Shown: in pieces, positions 1 to 10,300 of the stretch
How the letters are laid out: each line of letters opens with the position of its first letter
Position numbering within the stretch: the first letter of the stretch is position 1
Assembly: GCA_037349105.1 (NCBI GenBank)
Contig: JAYJMM010000103.1
Location: forward strand, 1,798,001-1,862,000
Direction: 5' to 3'
DNA length: 64,000 nt
Source of the DNA: Limnomonas spitsbergensis
Taxonomy: Eukaryota; Chlorophyta; Chlorophyceae; Chlamydomonadales
Made by a program: the position numbers and the translations under genes
The notes under the pieces: generated by a model
Databases searched by the model: none
Seen by the model: only the letters and a program-made list of their open reading frames with translations
What the model was told of the DNA's origin: nothing

Positions 1-240
1 ATTAAGAACAAGGCGGAGGAGGTAGCAGAAATACTAATGCCAGGCGTTTATAAACATTTCGGGATGTGCAATGCAACTGTTTTTAGCGCAGAGGCATGCC
101 GTAGCCTGGACAGGCTAATGTATCTGCCAATTGATGTCATGGACGTGCTCTCACCTGCCCAGGCTGAGGAAGCTCGGCCCGGAACTTGCTTTGCATGTCT
201 TCGAGATCTTGCCACCATATCAGATCTACAAGGGATTTGA
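1..240 (+). other. Open frame cut by the window edge, possible exon fragment
   Basis: Frame 1 is open from the first base to a TGA at 238-240, giving about 79 residues (IKNKAEEVAEILMPGV at the start, then a Cys-containing stretch). Its last third runs into the GATCTTGCCACCAT repeat that starts near 208, so the true exon end, if it is one, lies before about 205. No family is recognised and no start or clear donor is seen. It could equally be chance. Confidence 0.15.
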
Positions 241-380
241 TATATGATCTGCATGGGATCTTGCCACTATATATCATTTGCAAAGGATTTGATATAAGAT
301 CTGCATGAGATCTTGCCACCATGTAAGATCTGCAGAGGATTCGAAATAAGACCTGCATGAGATCTTGCCACCATCATAGC
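208..380. repeat. Short tandem repeat, about 60 bp unit
   Basis: Three to four degenerate copies carrying GAGATCTTGCCACCAT and AGGATTTGATATAAGATC follow each other. They lie 3' of the minus-strand membrane protein gene. Confidence 0.7.
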
Positions 381-443
381 CCTGTATGGAATCTGAGTCG
401 ACAGTGCTCCACAGCAGGCTTCAGTTCAATATGGGGCAGGGGC

Positions 444-592
444 GTGCATGTTTACAATCATGTGCATGTCCATGAGCATGTGCCTGTTTGATTGTTCATG
501 CACGTGTTCATATTCAAGTTCATGTGCATGTGCGTGTTCATGTTCACGTTCATATGCGTGTCCGTGTTCATGTTCATGTTTATGTGTAGCAG
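444..592. repeat. Hexanucleotide-type microsatellite
   Basis: Interrupted array of TGTTCA, TGTGCA and CGTGTTCATG words. It lies just downstream of the last clear exon (684) of the minus-strand gene, probably in an intron or the 3' region. The ORFs through it are artefacts of the repeat. Confidence 0.75.
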
Positions 593-683
593 CAGCCATG
601 CCAGCCCCTGAACATGAAGCAGTCATACCAGACCCTCAACCCCAAGAAAGGGACGAGGAAACTTCTCATGGCCCCCCACCCAC

Positions 684-3567
684 CCGGGTTGAAGAACCCT
701 CCATCTTTGGGCTCCGGGTTGAACACCGCCACCCTCCGCTTCTGCCCCACCACGAGCCCGGGCGTCAGTTGGTCCAGAAGCGCGGCGAACTGTGGGACCT
801 GGAAGCGCCCGACGCCCTCCGCGCCGACCCTGCTCATGACTGTCCCCGCCCCGGCGCCCCACGCAGCCTCCGCAGGCTCGCCTGCGCCGCCCAGCGCCCC
901 GCCGGCGCCCGCGACGCCCTCAGCCGTCCAGGCGCCTTCCGCCTCGCCGCTATCCGCCACCGCCGCCTCGCCGCCGCTGCCGCTGCTCTCAGCGACGCCG
1001 GAAGCCTCTCGGCCCGGGCCCGCCTCAGAAGACTTCTCCTCCGTCCCCGCCCCAGACACCCCCTCCTCCCCCTCCTCCTCCTCCTCCTCCTCCAGCCCCT
1101 CCTGGGACTCTCCGATCGTGAACGCCAACGGTTGTTTCCCGACCGTTGTGTCGATGACGGCCCCGCTCTCGCTCGTAATGGTCAAATGGACCTCGGCCTC
1201 GTCGCCCGGTACGGCCTGCCAGGGCGACAGCCTGTCGGTGTACCGCTGCTGACTCACAACAGCCGCCAGGGCGCACGAGAGGCCCACGCCGGAGAGCGCC
1301 GAGGCAATGGACCAGCCGCCCCCCTCAGCAGCTATCGCCGCACCCGCCACCGCCGACATGAGCAGCGCTGCATCCATCGCCAGCAGCGGCAGCAGCAACG
1401 GCGCAGCCTTTGCCAGCCCAGCCAGAACGGACGCCGTCAACTTTTGGGGCGACAGCGCCACGGCGGGTGGAGCCGCCACCGTGGCCAGTGCTGCCGCTGC
1501 TACAAACGGTGCTCCTGATGCAAGCAGTAGTACCGGGGCGACAAAGGCACTGCCTGCGGAGCTAAGCATGGCGGCTTGCAGTGCTGCGGCTAGAAAGGCC
1601 AGTCGTACCACACAGGACCACGCTGAGACTGTTGTGGCGAGCATGCCGTAGGGGGGACCGCCGACAATCTCCCTGAAGAGCGAGCACGATGTCACCACAA
1701 TGTTGGCATGCCAGGCCTTGAAAATAACTACCTCCCACCATCCCTCTCCCCTTTTGCGCTTCTTCCCATTCTCCCTCCTCCCCCTCCTCTCCCTCCTCCC
1801 CCCCTCTTCTGCCTCTCCCCCTCTCTTCTCTCCCTTCACCCCTCCCTCCTCCCCCCTCTCCCCCTCCTCCCTTCTCTCCCTCTCCTCCCACCCTGTTCCC
1901 CATCCATCCCAAACTGATACTTACTCCCCCCCCCCCACCTTCTCACCTTCTCACCTATCCACCCCCTCCCTCCCCTCCCTCCCTTTCCTCCCCTCCCCTC
2001 CCCTTCACCTTGATCCCCCCCCCCCCTCCATACCTTGTCACCTGGTGGCCCTCTTTACCCCTATCCCTACCCCTTCCCATCCCACGACCCTCTCCCCCCG
2101 CCCTCCCCTTCACCTTGCCACCAGCAAGTTGGCCGCCCACCAACTCCTCAGCTGCCACAGGGCCAGGGCCGCGGCAACCGCCAGGCAGGCCACCTGGGGC
2201 AGGCCCATGAGTAACGGCCCCAGCTGGTCCTCGCAGGCGTAGGACAGCCAGACAGGCAGGCCCAGCTGAAGCTGCTGGTACAAGCTCATCCCCTGGGAAA
2301 ATGTGTGATAAAGATCACAGTATATATGTGCACTGCAGTACAAATGTGCGGTACATATTAGGAAGATAGCCAAACGGGCAGGCCCAGCTCCAGCTGCTGT
2401 TAACTGCTCACCCCCGGGGGTTGTAGTCAGATTGCTGCTAGATATGCCGTGCATGTATATTTCTATATGATCAGGAACACATGGATAACCGTGGTGGCGC
2501 AGTACATCTTGATCATCGCTGTGTCACTGGCGCTAACTTCAAACCTATCTGTGTTTTGTTATCACCGCCCGCCGCATGCCTAGAAGATGGGGCGGGCGGT
2601 GGTAACTAAATCACAAATAAGATTGAGTCTAAAGACATCAACGAGCTGTAGCAACAGCTGCTGCTGCTCGACAGGGCTGCAGCAGCTACCATGCAGCGGC
2701 ATAAGTGTGAACTAGAGGCTGCGCTCAGCCCAAAGACAGCAGCACACCCTGGGTGCAAGCGTCTGCATGCACGCCTTCCGTGCAAAAGTTCACACGTACA
2801 GCGAGGTTCTTCCCATGCCCGCCCCCATGCACAAGGTCCTCCATGCAGTGAGGCATATCCCCATGCACAAGGCCCTCCATGCAGTGACGCACATCCCCAT
2901 GCACAGGGCCGTCCATGCAGCAAGGCATATCCCCATGCTCTAGGTCCTCCATGCACAGGGTTCTTCATACAGAGCGGCATGTCCCCATGTAGAATCCTCC
3001 ATGCAGTGAGACATATCCCCATGCGTGCCCCACATGTAAGAAGTCCCTCATGCAGTGAGACATGTCCCCATGTACTAGATCCCTTCTCAGGCGCTGAGTG
3101 GACACCTCATGTATATCCCCATATCTTCATGCACAAGGTTCATAATGCACGTCCACCATGCACCTAGTCCCCATGCAGTGAGGCATGTCCTGACTATGCT
3201 CACCCCCCCATGCACAAAGCCTCCCATGCATCGAGGCTTATCCCCATGCACACCTGCCATGCACAAGGACCTCCATGTGGTGACGCATATCCCCATGCAC
3301 AAGTTCTCCCATGCGCGTCCCCCATGCAGCGAGGCATTGCCCTACCAAGGCTGCGGCAGCTCCGTTGCCCACGACTGCCAACTGAGTCATCCCGGGGTGC
3401 CTATCGACCTCAGCTGCGAAGATAAGATCCAGTTCGCGGAACTTTGCATCCAGGAAACGGGCCGAGGTCTCTATCGGGTTCAGGCTGAGGTGTCGGTTGA
3501 GCAGGCGAGGCGTGCCGAACGGGGGCTCGGGGGCGTATGGCGCGTAGCCGCTGGCGCGGTAGCTCAT
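684..3567 (-). CDS. Multi-pass membrane protein with possible FKBP-like C-terminal domain
   Basis: Three exons on the minus strand join in phase: 3567-3346 (ATG start, 74 codons, donor GTAGGG), 2292-2114 (donor GTGAAG) and 1672-684 (acceptor CTCTTCAG, donor GTGGGT). Small extra exons between 2480 and 2660 are possible, and the C terminus after 684 is unresolved. Exon 1 is soluble and ends AAAL. Exon 2 and the first ~150 residues of exon 3 hold several Ala/Leu-rich hydrophobic segments, so the protein is probably multi-pass. Then comes EVHLTITSESGAVIDTT, a glutamate run and a long acidic Gly/Ala insert, then QLTPGLVVGQKRRV. This order resembles the strand pattern of an FKBP prolyl isomerase (V-H-Y-T-G, D-G, G-x-x-V-G-x-K-R) broken by a low-complexity insert, but the usual aromatic active-site residues are not evident. 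The FKBP call is tentative. The gene is transcribed divergently from the carrier gene. Confidence 0.5.
1677..2113. repeat. Pyrimidine-rich low-complexity intron of the membrane protein gene
   Basis: The interval between the exons ending at 2114 and starting at 1672 (minus) is mostly CCTCCC/TCCCC tracts on the plus strand, that is, purine-rich in the transcript. The short Pro/Ser/Leu ORFs in it are composition artefacts. Confidence 0.7.
2346..2406 (-). pseudogene. Degenerate partial copy of the neighbouring exon
   Basis: On the minus strand this stretch reads CAGCAGCTGGAGCTGGGCC, then CTGCCCGTTTGGCTATC. It matches the start of the real exon at 2292-2114 (CAGCAGCTTCAGCTGGGCC, then CTGCCTGTCTGGCTGTC). 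It lies just upstream of that exon in the intron and cannot be joined in frame. It may belong to the splice-edge duplication pattern described in the findings. Confidence 0.55.
2760..3340. repeat. CATG-rich degenerate minisatellite in intron 1 of the membrane protein gene
   Basis: Copies of roughly 32-36 bp containing CCCCATGCACAAGG, CCTCCATGCAGTGAGGCATAT and close variants repeat through the intron. The Cys/His-rich ORFs seen on both strands (GPPCSEAYPHAQ-like) are translations of the repeat. Confidence 0.8.
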
Positions 3568-4308
3568 GGAGGAAGTTACGAAGGAGGTTTTGCTTTCGCG
3601 GGGCTGTGATCGGAAACACCTGATGGGGGGTGAGGGTGAGGCAACAGGGCCCCCCCTGCACGCGATTGAGGAATACGGCAGAGATGGTGCTCGGGCCAGA
3701 TGCATCCTACTCCTGGACAATAATCGCGTCGTTGATGCTGATGCGGGGAGGGAGCCTGCGCACGGCATCGCCGTGCTCGACACCGCCTCCATCAGGCAAC
3801 GATGGTACTGATGATGACGACGATGACGAGGACTCAAAAACTTAATAAAACAAAGGGTCGTTATACTACGTGTGTGATGCTGTGTGATAGGGCCTTCACC
3901 GATGGAGTCCGGATATCGCCATTCGGCTACGAGGGTGTAGCTGAAGAGTGCGATAGTGTAGCGGATAGTGTAGCAGAGAGATAGAGGGGCGGTGTGTGTC
4001 TTGGGCTGGCCGGCTGGTCTCCACAGCCACACGCGGCCTCTCCATCTATCGCCGGTCCCTCAACGCGTCAAATCCCAGCAGCACATATCCCATGTCATCC
4101 AGCTAACAGCACACGTCACGCTTTCCAGCGTTTCCTTTCCTTTTCAGTTATCTGCGCCATCCCGTTGCATTACTATCACCCCACCTGGCCTACTACAACC
4201 CATCTGCTTCGATCTGCTTCTCCCTTTCGTAAAAAGGCTATGAGGTGGATGCGTTGACGCTGCACCAAAACACAAACCTACTGCCGGCCTACTACCCCCG
4301 CTGCGGAT
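3568..4308. promoter_or_regulatory. Divergent intergenic region, likely two promoters
   Basis: About 740 bp separate the ATG of the minus-strand membrane protein (3567) from the ATG of the plus-strand carrier (4309). No coding signal is convincing here and no clear TATA box stands out. The region should hold both promoters and both 5' untranslated regions. Confidence 0.45.
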
Positions 4309-7300
4309 ATGGCGAGAGCTTCAGCAGGGCGTCCTGCTTCATCTAGCGCATCGGACGCAAATTCAAATACCATCGAAACTGCCGCTACCCCCATCGCCCC
4401 TGCAGCGGCATCAGCTGCAGAGGGCCAGAAAAAGCCCCCCAGCGCGGCATCGGCGGTGTCCGGCGCACTGTCGGGCATGCTAATCGGAGTATGCCTTCAG
4501 GTGCTCCAAAGCATTCATGGCTAATAGTTCTCCTCTGTGAACACCCCATATGTCCACATGCACCATGCCACGTGCCTTATTTCACACCATGCAGCACCAT
4601 GCAGCACCATGCGTCCACTTGCTGCATGGGAACTAGGGACATGTCGCATGTGGCGGCATCTGGCCATGGGGCGCATCAACTGCATTTTCTTGAAAGCATT
4701 ATCCTGATCTCCGGGTAAACGAATGTTCCAGATGTGTGCCCGTCAGAATATGCCACTGGGAAGATACTGTAAATAAGAATCGACGCGCAACGGCTTGCCG
4801 GGGGTGAGCGTGGCTGGAGGGGGGCGAATTTCGACAGGACATAAGGACTGGTGTGAATTCAAAGGCATAACCGAGGGTATCACACCTCCAGGCCCTGCTT
4901 AGCAAACTCAGCCGCATGGGCACACCCAACTCTCCGGTTAGAAACTAATTTAGGAACAACAAGAATGCAAAAGACGGACAAAAGATCTGATCTGCCTTGC
5001 TGTAGACGTGATTTGAGTTACCCCACAATTAGCGTTGTTGAAGGGTGAAGTACACATTCCACTAAAAAGTAGGCATCGGCAACTCTATTTGCCTGTCAGA
5101 GATCGAAAGAGTTCAGTCGTTGGCCCTGAGGGCAGCAATTGGTTATTACCCAAGGACAGGCAATTCAAATCTACGATATTAGCCCCTACGTATTATTTTT
5201 TAAATGGCACCTCAGGGAGGGCTGCTCTGCGGGCCCAATGGGCTGATGGAGCTGCTTTGCTTTGCTTGGGCCCCCCCCCCTTCCTTGCTTTGCTTGGGGT
5301 CCCCCCTTCCTTGCTTTGCTTGGGCCCCCCCTCCCTTCCTTGCTTTGCTTGGGGTCCCCCCTTCCTTGCTTTGCTTGGGGTCCCCCCCTTCCTTGCTTTG
5401 CTTGGGGTCCCCCCTTCCTTGCTTTGCTTGGGGTCCCCCCCTTCCTTGCTTTGCTTGGGGTCCCCCCCCTTCCTTGCTTTGCTTGGGGTCCCCCCCTTCC
5501 TTGCTTTGCTTGGGGTCCCCCCCTTCCTTGCTTTGCTTGGGGTCCCCCCCCCTTCCTTGCTTTGCTTGGGGTCCCCCCTTCCTTGCTTTGCTTGGGGTCC
5601 CCCCCTTCCTTGCTTTGCTTGGGGTCCCCCCCTTCCTTGCTTTGCTTGGGGTCCCCCCTTCCTTGCTTTGCTTGGGTGCAACAGCTGGTTCCTTACGAGC
5701 AGCAGCTGTATCTGATTTGTGCGTGAGATCCCTTACCCTTGATGAGCCCCTTTGACTGCTCTGAGCGGACCATGTACATACAGAAATTCTTAACCCTTGT
5801 CACTATATCGAGTGCCCTAAACCCTAGTCACTAAATCGAGTGCCCTAAACCCTAGTCACTATATCGAGTGCCCTAAACCCTAGTCACTATATCGAGTGCC
5901 CTAAACCCTAGTCACTATATCGAGTGCTTGAAACCCTAGTCGCTATATCGAGTGCCCTAAACCCCAAGCCTTCAACCTTAGCCCCTATACATGAAGCCCT
6001 GCCCCTTGAACCATTAGACTCCCCTGCGCAGACCCCTCATGAAAATCCTTTGCACCAAACCCTAAATCGCGTTATCTTAACCCTTACTGCACAGTTGCCC
6101 CCTCTGTTGACAGCTGCTCAGCGTTGTGTGAAACCTCAACCTTAACCCTAAACTGTGTACCCTAATCCCTTTGGCAATGCGTGAGCCCTGGATTAAGTTC
6201 AAAATAATCCTCCAGGCTTAAACCCTGAGACCTCATCCGGTCCTGAGACCTCATCCAAACCATGTACCCCAACCCCTTTGGCTCCCCGTGCAAAGCCCCT
6301 AGACTCTGAGAGAATCCCGCGTCCTTCCATAACCTTTAACTCATAACCTAAACCCTTCACCCTTTGACTCTCCCGTGCAGCCCCTTGATGTGGTGAGGAC
6401 TCGGATGCAAGGAGACAGTGTCAAGGGTGTAGGAAGGTGTGTGCTTGAGGTCCGGGAGGAGATTGTAAGAGATATAGGGTTCAGTAAGGTTTGTGATAGG
6501 GGTCCAGGGAGAGGGGATACGGGATCTAATATTTTGGGAATCTCATCTTTGGGGAATCTCATTTTTTAAGATTTTGCTGCATGGTCTGCTTGGCACCAAA
6601 TAGCTTCGGGAGTCCGTAGCAAGGTGCGTGCCTGAGGCCCAGGGAGAGGGGATACGGGATCTAGGGTTTAGTAAGGTGTGTGATAGAGGTCCAGGGAAAG
6701 GGGTTAAGGGATCTAGGGTTCATTAAGGTGTGTGATAGGGGTCCAGGGAGAGGGTTTAAGGGATATAGGGCTTAGCAAAATGTGTGATAGGGGTCCAGGG
6801 AAAGGGGATACGGGATCTAGGGTTTAGAAGTGTGTGTGAAAGGGGTCTAGGGAAAGGGGATACGGGATCTTAAGTTAAGAAATGCGTGTGATAGGCGATC
6901 AGGGAGAGGGGTGAAGGGATCTAGGGTTTAATAAGGTGTGTGATAGGGGTCCAGGGAGAGGGGATACGGGATCTAGGGTTTAGGTGTGTGTGTGGAAGGT
7001 GTCCAGGGAGAGGGGATAAGGGATCTAGGGTTTAGCAAGGTGCACAATTAGAGTCCAGGGAGAGGGGTTAAGGGTTAAGGGTTCAGCGCTATGTGCAGTA
7101 GGGGTAAATGAAGAGGCTTTCAGGGTTAAACAAGGGTTGGGGTTCAGGGTGAGGGGTGCGGGTTTGGGGTTGAAGCCGTTAGGGTTCAGAAAGCTGTGTG
7201 GAAGAGGTTCGGAGAAAGAGGAGACAGGTTGAGAATTAACAAGTTGTGAGATTGGGCTATGGAAAGAGGGGTTTGGGGCGTCATAAGTAAGGGTTGCAGC

Positions 7301-10300
7301 CAGATGTACGATGAGGGCGTAGGGAGAGAGGATTAGGGTTTAAGGAGTACTTTGTTTGGGATGAGAGAGCCCTTCCTGAGGTGTTGTGTGAATATGTGTG
7401 CTTGACTGAAGGCTCAGTGTTAGGAAGTGTGAATGGACCCCCGGAGAGTGCACTGGTGGAGATGGAGGTGGGCCCTGCCCTGATCCTATTGAACCTCCTG
7501 ATCAGGATGTCTGTAAGCGCGCTTCAGCTACACTCGTGGTACATCACGGCCTACGGGTGTGGAGGGGCTATTGAGGAAGCCCTGCTGCTCATACCGCAGA
7601 TAATCCTGTTATGCCGTAGATTTGAATAGCCTTCATTCAGACCCCAAATGTAATATAACTCTCGATTTCTGACTGAAATTTGTATTGGCAAAGGACATTG
7701 AGTATTTTATTGAATCCCTCACCCCTACACAGCGTGCGGCAATCCCTAAGCTGAATCCAAAGCCCAAACCCACCCGTGAAAGGATGAATGTGACCGCCTG
7801 TTTTTTCCTGGAGGATAGAAGTGTGGAATCCAGACCGTCACTGTTCATGCTTTACCCCGTGACCCTTTTTCCTGAACCCTCTTTCCCTCTTCCAGGAGCA
7901 CATATGCGACCACTCGTTCCATCCTTAAGACACAAGGGCTGAGGACGTTCTGGAGGGGTTCGGGACCAACTGTCATTCGGATGGGGCTGGGAGTTGGGTT
8001 GCACATGGTGGGTGGAGGGCTTCCTTGAGGGAGTTGGGACCAACTGTCATTCAGATGGGCTGGGAGTTTGATTGCACATGGTGGATGGTGAACTTCCATA
8101 TGGGAGTCATGACCAACTGTCATTCGGATGGGCTGGGAGTCAGGTTGCACATAGTGGGTGGAGGATCTTGAGGGGGTCGTGACCAACTGTCATTCGGATG
8201 GGCTGGGAGTTTGGTTGCGCATGGTGGGTGGAGGATCTGGAGGGGGCGGGGACCAACTGTCACTTGGATGTGGCTGGGAGTTAAGTGCACATGGTGGTGG
8301 AGGATATCTAGGGGGTGGGGACCAACTGTCACTTGGATGTGGCTGGGAGTATGGGGTTTGCCTGATCCCTACGTACCTGCAGTTGTGCCCCACATCTTCC
8401 CTCTCTCTGCACCTGTCGCACGCTCTGTTTGAAAACATGCGTCAAATTCTAGGGGAAATATGGGAAAATTGTAGAGAAATCGAACGCAGTGCTGTACCAG
8501 AAGAATGTCTTCCTTCTCTCTGCCTGTGTCTGCCAGGTGCTTGTTGAAAACCTGCGGAGCAGCCTGACGACAAAACTGGACAACGGTGCCTCACATCTGT
8601 CATCCATCAATGCAGCTCTTACGGGAGGTAGGTTCCGGGGCTGGATGTAGGTTCTGGGGCTGGGGTGGGTTCCGGGGCTGGGGGTGGGTTCCGGGGCTGG
8701 AGGTAGGTTATGGGGGCTGGGGTTGGGTCCAGGGTCCTGGGCGCCGGTCGGCCACCGACGCCAGAAAAAAAACATGAAAAAACCGACCACTCCGGAACCC
8801 TGGCATCGGCGCCAGCCGATGCCAGAATGCGATTTTAAGGCCACGCGTCGGCGTTAGCCGACACGTTTTTACACGTTTTTACACGTTTTTACGACGGCTA
8901 AATCGTCGAACACCGAGACATGCTTGGTGAATCTTTAGATGAGGAGGGTATTGATGTTGAGGCTGGCGACCTGCCTCTGGCTGCTCTTGGCAGGTAGTTT
9001 TTTTGCCACTGGCAGGTTGTCAGGTATTTTTCTCCTAGACAGCTTGGCCCCAGGTGTAACGTTCTTGAATTGAAAAAATGAAATCCGGCTTCACACTTTT
9101 TCACACGTTTCACACTTTTTCACACAAACTGAAAAAATATAAAGATATCAGCCGACCGAAAAAAAAGGCCTGGTCGGCGTCAGCCGACCGAAAAAAAGTG
9201 GGTGGTCGGCGTCAGCCGACCACCCTGACAAGGCCCCCCAGGACCCTGGTTGGGTCCCGGGGCTGGGTGTGGGTTTGGGGGTTGGAGGTAGGTTATGGGG
9301 CTTGCCAGAATTGCCGGTACTGCTCGATTCCAAACCTGGCAATGATCAATTTGCTGGATGGATCAGTCACTCATTTTAGTCATGTATGCCCGCAGTCACT
9401 CTTTGTGTTACCAACTGTACTAGTGTGACCTGTATCGGCACTCTAATGCTCAAGGCAGGTCGTATGTCCTCCTGCTGCCATGGTGCCCAACTTTGCCCTT
9501 TAACCCTGAACTTTGACCCAAATCCCTAAACCCTCCTGCTGTCGTTTGACCCCTTTCCCCAATCGTTGACCCTTCACCCAAAAACTTGACCCTAAACCCC
9601 ATCAAAGCAGTGCTGTCTTCCACCCTACTGCCGTGTCGCCAAACGCTTGAATTATGTCGGCCCCGCAAGACCATTCTCCACCTGCTGGCGTGTTTAGGGT
9701 TAAACCTATACCCTTAACCCTGAATGTCATCAAACTTAAAAACCTGATCCGTATCAAACCATTCACATTTTGCCCCCTATTGCTTTGGGGCCTAAACCCT
9801 GTACCCTACAATACTGACGTTACCAATCCTCCTCCTGCTGTGGCGCCTAAACCCTTATACCCCTATCGTTACCACGAGGTTTGTTTTCTCCTCTTGCTGT
9901 GGCGCCTAAACCCTTATACCCCTATCGTTACCATAAGGTTTGTTTTCTCCTCTTGCTGTGGCGCCTAAACCCTTATACCCCTATCGTTACCACGAGGTTT
10001 GTTTTCTCCTCCTGCTGTGGCGCCTAAACCCTTATACCCCTATCGTTACCACGAGGTTTGTTTTCTCCTCCTGCTGTGGCGCCTAAACCCTTATACCCCT
10101 ACGTTACCACGAGGTTCGTTTTCTCCTCTTGCTGTGGCGCCTAAACCCTTATACCCCTATCGTTACCACAAGGTTTGTTTTCTCCTCTTGCTGTGGCGCC
10201 TAAACCCTTATACCCCTATCGTTACCACGAGGTTTGTTTTCTCCTCCTGCTGTGGCGCCTAAACCCTTATACCCCTATCGTTACCACGAGGTTTGTTTTC

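Noticed and set aside
448..1518. 356-codon plus-strand ORF starting in a Cys/Ser-rich repeat
   Set aside because: It is antisense to the minus-strand membrane protein exon, begins in a hexanucleotide repeat and lacks any domain. The minus frame has hydrophobic segments and phase-matched splice sites.
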